Assembly: GCF_000364625.1 (NCBI RefSeq)
Contig: NZ_KB822599.1
Location: forward strand, 62,001 to 126,000
DNA from: Pseudomonas thermotolerans DSM 14292
Lineage (GTDB): Bacteria > Pseudomonadota > Gammaproteobacteria > Pseudomonadales > Pseudomonadaceae
Reading direction: 5' to 3'
DNA: 64,000 nucleotides
Shown: piece by piece, positions 10,793-21,028 of the stretch
Layout: each line of letters starts with the position of its first letter
How positions within the stretch are numbered: position 1 is the first letter of the stretch
Position numbers and translations under genes: made by a program
Notes under the pieces: generated by a model
Database searches by the model: none
Told to the model about the DNA's origin: nothing
The model's input: the letters and a program-made list of their open reading frames with translations, nothing else

Positions 10793-11365
10793 TCAGTCGA
10801 ACAGGCTCTTGAGGTCCAGGTCGGCCTTCTCCGCCTCGCTGAACACCAGCAACTCGGCGGGCTGGAAACCGAACAGCCGGGCCAGCAGCACGTCGGGGAA
10901 CTGCTCGATGCGCACGTTGTTGAGATTGACCGCCTCGTTGTACAGCTCGCGGCGGTCGGCGATACCGCTCTCCAGGCCGCTGATGCGCTGCTGCAGGTGT
11001 CGGAAGCCGTCGTTGGCCTTCAACTCCGGATAGTTCTCGGCGAGGGCGAACAGCTGACCAAGACCGGCGCGCAAGCCGCTCTCCGCCTTGCCCAGGGCGC
11101 CGAGGTCATGCTGCTCGCGGGCGCTGGCCACCGCGGAGCGGGCGGCGATCACCTTCTCCAGGGTGGCCTGCTCATAGCGCATGTACTGCTTGCAGGTCTC
11201 CACCAGCTTGGGCAGCTCCTCGTGGCGCTGCCTGAGCAGCACGTCGATGTTCGCCCAGGCCTTGCTCACCCCGTGCTTGAGGCGCACCAGGCCGTTGTAT
11301 AGCGACACCGCGTAGGCGGCCAGCAGAACGAGGGCGACGAGCAGCACGACGGCGGTCAGGCTCAT
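10793..11365 (-). CDS. lemA: LemA family protein
   Basis: 190 aa with an N-terminal membrane anchor (VVLLVALVLLAAYAVSLYNGLVRLK) and the signature helical segment VSKAWANIDVLLRQRHEELPKLVETCKQYM. NNVRIEQFPDVLLARLFGFQP closes the domain. LemA proteins are anchored helical bundles of unsettled function, exposed outside the cytoplasm according to the family model. It is the first gene of a two-gene operon with the GIDE protein, and it diverges from the imelysin gene 189 bp away. Confidence 0.9.
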   Translation of the reverse strand: MSLTAVVLLVALVLLAAYAVSLYNGLVRLKHGVSKAWANIDVLLRQRHEELPKLVETCKQYMRYEQATLEKVIAARSAVASAREQHDLGALGKAESGLRAGLGQLFALAENYPELKANDGFRHLQQRISGLESGIADRRELYNEAVNLNNVRIEQFPDVLLARLFGFQPAELLVFSEAEKADLDLKSLFD

Positions 11366-11477
11366 GCGTTTTCTCCGGGACAGGGAACGAAAGAGGACGA
11401 CGGCATTCTAGCGGGAAGCCCGGCCGGCTCCGAGGACGTCGATCACGACAAGGCGACATCATCGGGCCTTTACACAA

Positions 11478-11496
11478 AATGCAAATCTTTCGCATT
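11478..11496 (+). promoter_or_regulatory. Fur-box-like inverted repeat upstream of imelysin gene
   Basis: AATGCAAATCTTTCGCATT is a 19-bp imperfect palindrome matching the general form of Pseudomonas Fur operators. It lies 58 bp before the imelysin ATG and within the lemA-imelysin divergent region. Imelysin genes are commonly iron-repressed, which fits. Confidence 0.55.
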
Positions 11497-11554
11497 ATGT
11501 CGCGGTTTTAGATGCGCCCTGCGCAGCCACTCACCAGATGCAAAGGATTACGCC

Positions 11555-12895
<1,341 letters not shown>

Positions 12896-12918
12896 TCGCC
12901 GTGCCCGCCCAAGCCGCT

Positions 12919-12945
12919 GTGCCTTACCCGGGCGCGGCGGCTTTT
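12919..12945 (+). terminator. Possible terminator after first imelysin gene
   Basis: AAGCCGC and GCGGCTT can pair around a GC-rich loop, followed by TTGCTTTT. It sits between the imelysin gene and the di-haem gene and may only partly end transcription. Confidence 0.45.
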
Positions 12946-13058
12946 GCTTTTCCGCCGCGGCAGCAGCGCTATCCGTTGCCTCCCGCTGTGCTGCGAATTG
13001 ATCTTATTCAAAGCTCGTTAGCCTGCTAAGCTTGCGGCCCCATCCCTGGATACCCGCG

Positions 13059-14477
13059 ATGCACGCCAAGCTCCGCCGACTCTCGCCGCTGTTGCTGACC
13101 CTGGGTCTTGCGGCCTGCGATCAGGCGCCGCGCTTCGACCGTGCCGAACCCGGCGAGGCGCTGTCGGCTGGCACCGCCAGCGTCCGCCAGTACGACCGGA
13201 ACGCCTTCGCCCAGCCCTCGGCCAATCTCTCCGGGGCACGCCGCGTGGACTTCGCGGCGGGCAACAGCTTCTTCCGCAACCCCTGGGTGGCCGCCCCCGC
13301 CACCACTACCGCCCGTGACGGCCTGGGCCCGCTGTTCAACACCAACGCCTGCCAGAACTGCCACGTGCGCGACGGCCGCGGCCATCCGCCGGCGCCCGGT
13401 GCGAGCAACGCGGTGTCCATGCTGGTGCGCCTGTCGATCCCGGCCACGACCGAGGAGCACGGCCGACTGCTGGAACGCCTCGGCGTGGTCCCCGAGCCTG
13501 TCTACGGCACCCAGCTGCAGGACATGGCCAACCCCGGCTTCACCCCGGAAGGCCGGGTGCGCGTCGACTACCGAAGCGAGCGGGTGCGCTTCGCCGACGG
13601 CCACGAAGTGGAGCTGCGCAAGCCCGTGCTGCGCATCGACCGCCTGGGCTACGGCCCCCTGCATCCGCAGACCCTGTTCTCCGCGCGCATCGCCCCGCCG
13701 ATGATCGGCCTGGGCCTGCTCGAAGCCATCCCCGAGGAAGCCATCCTTGCCAACGCCGAGGCGCAAAAGCGCAGCGGCACCGGCGTCGCCGGCCAGCCCA
13801 ACCGGGTCTGGGACGCCACCCATGGGCGGACCGTGCTCGGCCGCTTCGGCTGGAAGGCCGGCCAGCCCAGCCTCAACCAGCAGAATGCCCACGCCTTCTC
13901 CGCCGACCTGGGCCTGACCACCAGCCTGCTGCCCCACGACGAGTGCACCGCGGCGCAGAGCCTCTGCCGCGAGGCGCCCAGCGGTGGCGAGCCGGAGGTC
14001 AGCGACAACATCATGCGCCTGATGCTGTTCTATACCCGCAACCTGGGCGTGCCGGCGCGGCGCAACGTCGAGGATCCCCAGGTGCTGCGCGGCAAGGGAC
14101 TGTTCCACCAGGCCGGCTGCGCGCAGTGCCACACCCCGCAGTTCACCACAGCCGCCGAGGCCGCCGAGCCGGAGCTGGCCAACCAGGTGATCCGCCCCTA
14201 CACCGACCTGCTGCTGCACGACATGGGCGAGGGCCTGGCCGACGGCCGTCCCGAGTTCCTGGCCAGCGGCCGCCAGTGGCGCACCGCACCGCTCTGGGGC
14301 ATCGGCCTGACCGAGACGGTCAGCGGCCATACCCAGTTCCTCCACGACGGTCGCGCCCGCAACCTGCTGGAAGCCATCCTCTGGCACGGTGGCGAGGCGG
14401 AAGCCGCCAGGCAGCAGGTGCTCCGTTTCAACGCCGAACAGCGTGACGCGCTACTGGCCTTCCTGAATTCGCTATGA
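13059..14477 (+). CDS. Di-haem c-type cytochrome, DUF1111 'thiol oxidoreductase' lipoprotein
   Basis: 472 aa. Start chosen at MHAKLRRLSPLLL, which gives a clean signal peptide ending in lipobox GLAACDQ; an in-frame start 27 bases earlier would add a non-signal extension. Two haem-binding sites are visible: CQNCH (about residue 99) and CAQCH (about 355). The family is related to MauG/di-haem peroxidases, and its 'thiol oxidoreductase' name is historical. It is expected to be periplasmic and membrane-anchored. Its neighbours are two imelysins, an association also seen in other proteobacterial iron loci; electron transfer during iron handling is plausible but unproven. Confidence 0.82.
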   Translation: MHAKLRRLSPLLLTLGLAACDQAPRFDRAEPGEALSAGTASVRQYDRNAFAQPSANLSGARRVDFAAGNSFFRNPWVAAPATTTARDGLGPLFNTNACQNCHVRDGRGHPPAPGASNAVSMLVRLSIPATTEEHGRLLERLGVVPEPVYGTQLQDMANPGFTPEGRVRVDYRSERVRFADGHEVELRKPVLRIDRLGYGPLHPQTLFSARIAPPMIGLGLLEAIPEEAILANAEAQKRSGTGVAGQPNRVWDATHGRTVLGRFGWKAGQPSLNQQNAHAFSADLGLTTSLLPHDECTAAQSLCREAPSGGEPEVSDNIMRLMLFYTRNLGVPARRNVEDPQVLRGKGLFHQAGCAQCHTPQFTTAAEAAEPELANQVIRPYTDLLLHDMGEGLADGRPEFLASGRQWRTAPLWGIGLTETVSGHTQFLHDGRARNLLEAILWHGGEAEAARQQVLRFNAEQRDALLAFLNSL

Positions 14478-14488
14478 GGAATCCCCCC

Positions 14489-15553
14489 ATGTTCCGACCC
14501 AAACTGCTGTTCACCAGCCTCGCCGCCGTGCTCCTCGGCGCCTGCTCGCCCCAGGACCAGCAGGCGAAAACCGCCGCCGCCCTGGCCCAGCAGGTGATCC
14601 TGCCTACCTACAGCCGCTGGGTCGAAGCCGACCGCCGGCTGGCGCAGAGCGCCCTGGCCTACTGCTCCGGCCAGCTCGACCTGGAACGGGCGCGTGCCGA
14701 CTTCTACGCCGCGCAGAAGGCCTGGGCGGAGCTGCAGCCGCTGATGGTCGGCCCGCTGGCGGAAGGCAACCGCACCTGGCAGGTGCAGTTCTGGCCGGAC
14801 AAGAAGAACCTGGTGGCCCGCCAGGTCGAACAGTTGCTCGACAGCAAGCCGGAGATCAACGCCGCGGTACTGGCCAAGAGCAGCGTGGTGGTCCAGGGCC
14901 TCTCGGCCTACGAGTACATCCTCTTCGACAGCAACATCGACCTGGCCGACGACGCCACCCGAGCCCGCTACTGCCCCCTGCTGGAAGCCATCGGCCAGCA
15001 CCAGCAGCGCCTCGCCGAGGAAATCCTCGTCAGCTGGAATGCCAAGGACGGCATGCTCGAGCAGCTCAGCAAGTTCCCCAACCCGCGCTACGCCGATGCC
15101 CAGGAGGCGATCGCCGAGCTCTTGCGCGCCCAGGTCACCGCCATCGACACCCTGAAGAAGAAGCTCGGCACCCCGCTGGGCCGCTTTAGCAAGGGCATTC
15201 CCCAGCCGCTGCAGGCCGAGGCCTGGCGCAGCGAGGCCTCACTGGCCAACATCGGCGCCGCCCTGAACAGCGCCGAGGCGCTCTGGCACGGCGCCGACCG
15301 GCAGGGCATCCGCGCCCTGCTGGGCCGTGACCAACAGGAGCTGGTACAGCGCATCGACGCTGCCTACGCCGAGGCCCGCGGCAAGCTCGAGGCGCTGCGC
15401 CCGCCGCTCGCCGAGCTGCTCGCCAGCGAGGCCGGCCGCCAGCAGCTGAGCGACTTCTACGACAGCCTCAACCGCGTCCACCGCCTGCAGGAAGGCGACC
15501 TGGCCAAAGCGCTGGGCGTGCAGCTGGGCTTCAACGCCAACGATGGCGACTGA
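14489..15553 (+). CDS. Second imelysin-family lipoprotein
   Basis: 354 aa. Signal peptide MFRPKLLFTSLAAVLLGAC, lipobox LLGAC. The ATG at 14489 is preferred because GAGGAA lies eight bases upstream; the ATG at 14474, overlapping the preceding stop, would destroy that spacing. The domain shows imelysin features such as VVVQGLSAYEYILFDSNIDL and the helical FYAAQKAWAELQPLMVGP segment, but the first motif reads GLSAYEY rather than GxHAIEF. A metal-ligand histidine may thus be missing. Tandem imelysins around a di-haem protein suggest a periplasmic iron-related complex. Confidence 0.82.
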   Translation: MFRPKLLFTSLAAVLLGACSPQDQQAKTAAALAQQVILPTYSRWVEADRRLAQSALAYCSGQLDLERARADFYAAQKAWAELQPLMVGPLAEGNRTWQVQFWPDKKNLVARQVEQLLDSKPEINAAVLAKSSVVVQGLSAYEYILFDSNIDLADDATRARYCPLLEAIGQHQQRLAEEILVSWNAKDGMLEQLSKFPNPRYADAQEAIAELLRAQVTAIDTLKKKLGTPLGRFSKGIPQPLQAEAWRSEASLANIGAALNSAEALWHGADRQGIRALLGRDQQELVQRIDAAYAEARGKLEALRPPLAELLASEAGRQQLSDFYDSLNRVHRLQEGDLAKALGVQLGFNANDGD

Positions 15554-15566
15554 CGAGGTGACCGCC

Positions 15567-16664
15567 ATGCTGCGCCGCCACGCCCTGACCCTCGGCAGCG
15601 TCCTGCTGGGCGCCCTCGGCCTCGGTGCCTGGAAGCTGTTCGGCCACCAGCCGGAAGAGCCGCTGCTGCTCTCCGCCCGCGACGACGGCGACGGCAACCA
15701 CTACGCGGTCGGCTACCGCCTGGACGGCACCCGGGCGTTCGCCACCCGGGTGGCCCAGCGCTGCCACGACATCGTCGAACATCCGCAACAGCCGCTCGCC
15801 CTGTTCGTGGCCCGCCGCCCGGGCACCGAGAGCTACCTGATCGACCTGCGCGACGGCCGCCTGCTGCAGACCATCGTCTCCCGGCCGGACCGCCACTTCT
15901 ACGGCCATGCGGTGTTCCACCGCGGCGGCGAATGGCTGTACGCCACCGAGAACGACACCCGCGATCCCGGCCGCGGGGTGCTCGGCGTCTACCGTTTCCA
16001 AGGCGAGCGCCTGATGCACGACCATGAGCTGCCGACCCACGGTCTCGGCCCGCACCAGCTCGCCTGGCTGCCGGACGGCGAAACCCTGGTGGTGGCCAAC
16101 GGCGGCATCCGTACCGAGGCGGAAAGCCGGGTGGAGATGAACCTCGACGCCATGGAGCCGAGCCTGGTGCTGATGCGCCGCGACGGCACGCTACTCTCCA
16201 AGGAGAGCCTGCCGCAGCAGATGAACAGCATCCGCCACCTGGCGGTAGCCGCCGACGGCACCGTGCTGGCCGGCCAGCAGTACATGGGCGAGCCCGGAGA
16301 GCACGCCGATCTGCTCGCCATCAAGCGTCCCGGCGAGGCCCTCCAGGCCTTCCCGGTGGGCGAGGAACAGCGCCTGGCGATGAACCAGTACACCGCCAGC
16401 GTGGCGGTCCACGATGCGTTGCGCCTGGTGGCAGTCACCGCGCCGCGCGGCAACCGCTTCTTCGTCTGGGACCTGGACAGCGGCGCCCTGCGCCTTGACG
16501 CCCCGCTGCCGGACTGCGCCGGGGTCGGCGCGGTAAAAGACGGCTTCGTGGTCACCTCGGGCCAGGGCCGCTGCCGCTTCTACGACTGCCGTGGCGCGCA
16601 GATCACCATGCAGCCGCTGGAGCTGCCGGCCGGCCTCTGGGACAACCACCTGCGTCTGGTCTGA
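15567..16664 (+). CDS. DUF1513 protein with Tat-like signal
   Basis: 365 aa from MLRRHALTLGSVLLGALGL, which has a twin-arginine followed by a hydrophobic stretch. GAGGTG precedes this ATG; an earlier in-frame ATG at 15543 overlaps the upstream gene. The body resembles a beta-propeller: repeats such as HFYGHAVFHRGGEWLYATEND, GLGPHQLAWLPDGETLVVANGG and HLAVAADGTVLAGQQYMG. Function is unknown. It is the last gene of the iron-linked cluster, ahead of a strong bidirectional terminator. Confidence 0.8.
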   Translation: MLRRHALTLGSVLLGALGLGAWKLFGHQPEEPLLLSARDDGDGNHYAVGYRLDGTRAFATRVAQRCHDIVEHPQQPLALFVARRPGTESYLIDLRDGRLLQTIVSRPDRHFYGHAVFHRGGEWLYATENDTRDPGRGVLGVYRFQGERLMHDHELPTHGLGPHQLAWLPDGETLVVANGGIRTEAESRVEMNLDAMEPSLVLMRRDGTLLSKESLPQQMNSIRHLAVAADGTVLAGQQYMGEPGEHADLLAIKRPGEALQAFPVGEEQRLAMNQYTASVAVHDALRLVAVTAPRGNRFFVWDLDSGALRLDAPLPDCAGVGAVKDGFVVTSGQGRCRFYDCRGAQITMQPLELPAGLWDNHLRLV

Positions 16665-16678
16665 GCCGAAAAGAACGA

Positions 16679-16717
16679 GGCCGGGGCCGCCCACAGGGGC
16701 AGCCCCGGCCTTTCCTC
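16679..16717. terminator. Bidirectional terminator
   Basis: GGCCGGGGC (16679-16687) pairs perfectly with GCCCCGGCC (16702-16710), followed by TTTCCTC. On the other strand the stem is followed by TCGTTCTTTT. It sits between the convergent DUF1513 and DUF481 genes. Confidence 0.75.
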
Positions 16718-16740
16718 AGAAGAGAGACCGCCCGTCAGGC

Positions 16741-17772
16741 TTACCAGCCCACCCCGAAGCCCAGGCTGTAGCGGGTCTCGTCGGTATCGCCGTCGGAGCC
16801 GCTGACGATGTCCTTCTCGGCCTTGATATTCAACGAGGCCCAGTCGGTGACCTTGTAGCGCAGGCCTGCCTCGGCATCCAGGGAGTAGTCCGCCACGCCT
16901 TCCAGCGGCTTGCCCACCTCACCATTGCTGAACAGCTCGACGGTCTTGCCGAGCAGGTAGCGGTTGTAGTCCCAGCGCACGGTCAGGGCGTAGAAGTTGT
17001 CCTTCTCGCCGGTGGCATATTCGAAGTCGCGGCGGTTGACCAGCCCGGCCAGGGAGAAGGCCCCCAGCTCGTCGTCCCAGAACTGGTAGCCGGGACCGGT
17101 ACCGATGGTGCGCTGGCGGGCGATGTCCTCGATGTAGTCGCGCTTGTAGCCCAGACGTCCCTGCCAGAACCACTTCTCGTCGAGGAAGCGGTCCAAGGCG
17201 TAGTCGGCGCTCCAGTTGTTGGTGGTCTCCTCCTGATTCTGCTTCTCGCGGTTGTATTCCGCTTCCACGTTGTGCCGCCAGAGGCCGTGGCGCGCCTGGG
17301 TCTTGATGTCCACCTCGTAGTCGTCGGTGTCCTTGTCGGCGCGCTTGTAGTCGATGCCCAGGTCGATGTTGCCCTTCCAGGTGAAGTCCTCGATGAGCGG
17401 CTTGGGCTTCATGATCTGCTCGATGCTGGCCAGCTCGACGGTCTTCGGCGCGCCGTCGTTGGCCAGGGTCACCTTGCCGGGCTCGGCCGGCACCAGTGCC
17501 TTGGCGCGCTCGCCGGAAACATTGTCCTGCTTGACCAGCAGGTCCTGGTCGCTTTCCAGGGTGGCCACCTGCTTCCAGTCGATGGCGATGTTGCCGCCGT
17601 AGCTGGTCTGCAGCACGAGTTTACCGCCGTCGAAGACGCGGATAGTGCCGCTCAGACGATCGCCGTTCTTCAACCATACGGTATCGGCCAGGACGGAAGC
17701 GGATGCGCTGCTGACGGCCAGGCACAGAAGGAGCCGTGGCCACGGGAAGTGGGTACTGCGGATGGCTGACAT
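16741..17772 (-). CDS. DUF481 outer-membrane beta-barrel protein
   Basis: 343 aa with a signal peptide (LLLCLAVSSASASVLA, then DTVWLKNGDRLSGTI). An SH3-like N-terminal part is followed by a DUF481 (YdiY-like) barrel of alternating aromatic strands, ending in the aromatic C-terminus YSLGFGVGW typical of BAM substrates. ATG 17772 is chosen; a TTG nine codons upstream is also in frame. Function of the family is unknown, though some members respond to salt or acid. It is monocistronic and diverges from the Atl gene. Confidence 0.8.
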   Translation of the reverse strand: MSAIRSTHFPWPRLLLCLAVSSASASVLADTVWLKNGDRLSGTIRVFDGGKLVLQTSYGGNIAIDWKQVATLESDQDLLVKQDNVSGERAKALVPAEPGKVTLANDGAPKTVELASIEQIMKPKPLIEDFTWKGNIDLGIDYKRADKDTDDYEVDIKTQARHGLWRHNVEAEYNREKQNQEETTNNWSADYALDRFLDEKWFWQGRLGYKRDYIEDIARQRTIGTGPGYQFWDDELGAFSLAGLVNRRDFEYATGEKDNFYALTVRWDYNRYLLGKTVELFSNGEVGKPLEGVADYSLDAEAGLRYKVTDWASLNIKAEKDIVSGSDGDTDETRYSLGFGVGW

Positions 17773-17996
17773 GGTGGTTGGACCACTGCTGAGTTCCAAG
17801 GGAACCGGGAATTATCCCAAGCCCGGCACATAGAGCAAAGACTGACCGGACCGGCGTACCCGAGTTCCCCACGGGGCTCCGCGAACCTCCCGCCCGGCGG
17901 ACTGTCGATAGCCGAGAGGCGACGGCATACTAGCGCTGGCGCTGCCCGTCCGTTTCCGGTCGGCAGCGCGCGACGGCTTCCCCAACAGGACTCCCC

Positions 17997-18344
17997 ATGC
18001 AGCCAGTTCCCGAGGACAACCCCGCCGAAATGCGCCGCACGGCGCTCTACCTGACCCTCCAGCAGGTGCCCCCCGGCAAGGTGGTCAGCTACGGCGAGCT
18101 GGCCGCCCTGGCCGGTCTGGGCCGTGCCGCCCGCTGGGTCGGACGGATCCTCGGCCAGCTGCCGGCCGATACCCGCCTGCCCTGGCATCGGGTGATCGCC
18201 GCCAGCGGGCGCATCAGCCTGCCCGCCGGCAGCCCGGCCGGCGCCGAACAGCGCGCCCGACTGCGTGCCGAGGGCGTGACCATCCACGACGATCGGGTGG
18301 ACATGCGTCGGCACGGCTGGCGCCCGATGGAAGACAACGGTTAG
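17997..18344 (+). CDS. atl: Alkyltransferase-like protein (Atl), MGMT-related DNA-binding protein lacking the acceptor Cys
   Basis: 115 aa. The DNA-binding domain of O6-alkylguanine transferases is present (PPGKVVSYGELAALAGLGRAARWVGRIL). The active-site motif reads PWHRV where the alkyl acceptor enzyme has PCHRV. Such Atl proteins bind O6-alkylguanine lesions and are thought to recruit nucleotide excision repair rather than reverse the damage. Length fits the family. ampG begins 34 bp downstream, so the two may share a transcript. Confidence 0.85.
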   Translation: MQPVPEDNPAEMRRTALYLTLQQVPPGKVVSYGELAALAGLGRAARWVGRILGQLPADTRLPWHRVIAASGRISLPAGSPAGAEQRARLRAEGVTIHDDRVDMRRHGWRPMEDNG

Positions 18345-18378
18345 AGTGCGCGCTTTGCTTCAGGCAGATCCACGGTCC

Positions 18379-19929
18379 ATGTCCACGCAGTCCAAGCAAT
18401 CCTGGCGCGCTGCCCTCGCCGCCTATGCCACCCCGGCCACCCTGGCCCTGCTGTTGCTGGGATTCGCCGCCGGCCTGCCTTATATGCTGGTGTTCTCCAC
18501 CCTCTCGGTGTGGCTGCGCGAGGCCGGCGTGGCCCGTGAGACCATCGGCTTCGCCAGCCTGATCGGCTTGGCCTACGCCTTCAAGTGGGTCTGGGCGCCG
18601 ATGCTCGACCAGTGGCGCCTGCCGCTGCTCGGTGCGCTCGGTCGGCGACGCTCCTGGCTGGTGCTCTCCCAGGCGCTGGTGACCATTGGCCTGGCCGGCA
18701 TGGCCCTGAGCGACCCGCAGCAGCACCTCGCCTGGCTGATCGCCCTGGCCGTGCTGGTGGCCTTCGCCTCGGCCACCCAGGACATCGCGGTGGACGCCTA
18801 TCGTCTGGAGATCGCCGAAGACACCCGCCAGGCCACCCTGGCCGCCAGCTACATGGCCGGCTACCGGGTCGCCGCCCTGCTGGCCACCGCTGGCGCCCTG
18901 TACTTCGCCGAATGGTTCGGCTCCACCGGACACAGCTACCAGTTCAGCGCCTGGACTGGCACCTACCTGGTGTTCGCCCTGCTGATGATTCCCGCGCTAG
19001 TCACCAGCCTGCTGATCCGCGAGCCCCCGGTGGCCCTGCGCACCCAGCTGGAAGCCGCCAAGTACGGCCTGGCCCACCAGCTGGTCTCTGTGCTGGTGCT
19101 GATCGTCCTGCTGGTCTCGGTGCCGGCGCTGTTCACCCAGCTGTACAACACCGACTGGCACAGCCTGTTCTACGAAGGCGCCACCCTGCTCGACCTGCTG
19201 CTCGAGGATCGCGCCTTCCTGCGCGCTCTGCTGTACCTGATCCTCACCTGGCTGTGCCTGTCGTCCATGGGCCGCCGCGGCCTGGCTCCGGTGCTCACCC
19301 CGGTCAGCGACTTCGTGGTGCGCTACCGCTGGCAGGCGCTGCTGCTGCTCGGACTGATCGCCACCTACCGGCTGTCGGATACGGTGATGGGGGTGATGGC
19401 CAACGTCTTCTACATCGACCAGGGCTTCACCAAGGACCAGATCGCCAGCGTCAGCAAGCTGTTCGGCCTGGTCATGACCCTGCTCGGCGCCGGCTTCGGC
19501 GGAGTGCTGATCATCCGCTTCGGCATCCTGCCAATCCTGTTCATCGGCGGCGCCGCCTCGGCGGCCACCAACCTGCTGTTCCTGCTGCTCGCCGGCATGG
19601 GGCCGAACCTGGCGATGCTGGTGGTGACCATCTCCTGCGACAACTTCAGCGCCGGCCTGGCCACTGCGGCCTTCGTCGCCTACCTGTCGAGCCTGACCAA
19701 CCTGAAGTTCTCCGCGACCCAGTACGCCCTGCTCAGCTCCATCATGCTGCTGCTGCCGCGGCTGATCGGCGGCTACTCGGGGGTCATGGTGGAGAAGTTC
19801 GGCTACGCGCAGTTCTTCTTGTTCACCGCACTGCTCGGTGTGCCGACCCTGATCATGATCCTCTGGCAGTGGCGCCGTCCGCCGCAGCCGCAGCCCAGCC
19901 ACGCCGCCACCAGCTCCCCCAGCGACTAG
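18379..19929 (+). CDS. ampG: AmpG family muropeptide permease
   Basis: 516 aa MFS transporter with 12 or more hydrophobic segments, beginning PATLALLLLGFAAGLPYMLVFSTLSVWL. AmpG signatures include FASLIGLAYAFKWVWAPMLD and TQDIAVDAYRLE. It imports GlcNAc-anhydroMurNAc peptides for wall recycling; in Pseudomonas this feeds AmpR/AmpC induction. ATG 18379 is selected over an upstream GTG because it gives the normal short N-terminus. yajG lies convergent downstream, an ampG/yajG neighbourhood also known in enterobacteria (with a different orientation). Confidence 0.92.
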   Translation: MSTQSKQSWRAALAAYATPATLALLLLGFAAGLPYMLVFSTLSVWLREAGVARETIGFASLIGLAYAFKWVWAPMLDQWRLPLLGALGRRRSWLVLSQALVTIGLAGMALSDPQQHLAWLIALAVLVAFASATQDIAVDAYRLEIAEDTRQATLAASYMAGYRVAALLATAGALYFAEWFGSTGHSYQFSAWTGTYLVFALLMIPALVTSLLIREPPVALRTQLEAAKYGLAHQLVSVLVLIVLLVSVPALFTQLYNTDWHSLFYEGATLLDLLLEDRAFLRALLYLILTWLCLSSMGRRGLAPVLTPVSDFVVRYRWQALLLLGLIATYRLSDTVMGVMANVFYIDQGFTKDQIASVSKLFGLVMTLLGAGFGGVLIIRFGILPILFIGGAASAATNLLFLLLAGMGPNLAMLVVTISCDNFSAGLATAAFVAYLSSLTNLKFSATQYALLSSIMLLLPRLIGGYSGVMVEKFGYAQFFLFTALLGVPTLIMILWQWRRPPQPQPSHAATSSPSD

Positions 19930-19937
19930 CGGCAACG

Positions 19938-19967
19938 AAAAAGGCCGGACAGTCGACCGGCCTTTTT
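19938..19967. terminator. Bidirectional intrinsic terminator between ampG and yajG
   Basis: AAAAAGGCCGG (19938-19948) pairs with CCGGCCTTTTT (19957-19967) around an 8-nt loop, giving A-tract/T-tract symmetry for both strands. Confidence 0.85.
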
Positions 19968-19995
19968 GCTTTGTGTGCCTGGCGTGCCGACGGCT

Positions 19996-20583
19996 TCACT
20001 GGGCCAGCAGCTGACCGATGGCCGGGTCCTTGAAGGCGCGGGTCAAGGCATCGCTGAGCACGTCGCCGACCAGCTTGCTGTTGGTCTGTTGGTTCGGCGC
20101 GGTGCCGAAGCGCTGGTTCAGCGAGGCGCCGTAGCGGCCGGCGTAGCGGCGGGTGGCGTTCTGCACCTCGGCGCGGATAGTGGCGCTGATGTCCGCCTCG
20201 GTGACGTACAGACTGTCCTTCGGCGACTGGTACTTCAGCTCGGCCAGGGTGATGGTCAGCTGCGGGGCGTTCACCGCGTTCGGCGTCGGAGTGAAGCCAA
20301 GCAGGCGCACCGCAGCCTCGGCCTGGGCCTGCAGCTTGGGCAGGATGTCGGCGCTGGCCACGCTCAGGTTGCTGGTTTCCGCATACAGGCCACCGCGGGT
20401 GCCGAGCACCGGCGAGGGACGCCCGTCGACCACGCGGACCACCACCGGCTGGCCCTGGCCGACGGCGGTGAGGCTAGCGTTCAGCTTGGGCTCCGGGTGC
20501 AGTTGTTGCGGGCTGAGGGCGCAGCCGCCGAGAACCAGACTGGTGGCAGCCAGCAGACCAAACAACAGACGACGATGCAGCAT
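19996..20583 (-). CDS. yajG: YajG family lipoprotein
   Basis: 195 aa with signal peptide and lipobox LVLGGCA. The YajG fold is recognisable from VVVRVVDGRPSPVLGTRGG, the central TPTPNAVNAPQLTITLAELKY and VGDVLSDALTRAFKDPAIGQLLAQ. It is anchored in the envelope; molecular function is unknown. Position beside ampG matches the neighbourhood seen in several gammaproteobacteria. It shares the bidirectional terminator with ampG. Confidence 0.85.
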   Translation of the reverse strand: MLHRRLLFGLLAATSLVLGGCALSPQQLHPEPKLNASLTAVGQGQPVVVRVVDGRPSPVLGTRGGLYAETSNLSVASADILPKLQAQAEAAVRLLGFTPTPNAVNAPQLTITLAELKYQSPKDSLYVTEADISATIRAEVQNATRRYAGRYGASLNQRFGTAPNQQTNSKLVGDVLSDALTRAFKDPAIGQLLAQ

Positions 20584-20742
20584 CTTGATGCTCTCCAGAG
20601 GTGGGATAACGGCGGGATGGCGGCAGTATAACCAGCCACGCCGGCTGCCGACAGGCGGGCCCTCCCGGGTTGCACCTTTACCTCACCTCGCCCGCCGCTC
20701 ACCCGGGGAGGCGATGCGGCCCGGCGCCCCCTGGAGAAGGCC

Positions 20743-21028
20743 ATGACCGCCACCTCCCGGCCCGGCCTGCTGCTCTGACGCGCCTACGCCCTGCTCGATG
20801 CCCAGGGCATCTGCCGCGCCCTGCGCCAGGCCCCCCAGATCCCCGCAGGCGACGGCTGGGTCAAGGCCGAGCGCACCTTGGCGCGGAAGTATCCCCCAGA
20901 TCCCCGCAGGCGACGGCTGGGTGGCGGTGCGCGGATGCCAGGCCAGTTGGCGGCACCAGCCGCTGCCTGACGCGGCGCGGCGGGAGGCCGTACGCCTGTC
21001 GAAACGGGGGCTGGCGATTCGACATTAG
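20743..21028 (+). pseudogene. Small unknown gene broken by a TGA at codon 12 and a 61-bp tandem duplication
   Basis: From an ATG with a good GGAGAAGG site the frame reads MTATSRPGLLL, TGA, then RAYALLDAQGICRALRQAPQ and GDGWV. A 30-bp segment (20832-20861) is repeated exactly at 20893-20922, an offset of 61 bp, which shifts the frame by one. Removing one 61-bp unit restores a single frame of 75 codons through to the TAG at 21026, apart from the early TGA. The parent protein is not recognised. Confidence 0.6.
20832..20922 (+). repeat. Direct repeat from 61-bp tandem duplication
   Basis: Two exact 30-bp copies beginning CCCCCAGATCCCCGCAGG and ending GACGGCTGGGT at 20832-20861 and 20893-20922. 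They are the surviving identical parts of a tandem duplication inside the small pseudogene. Confidence 0.9.
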
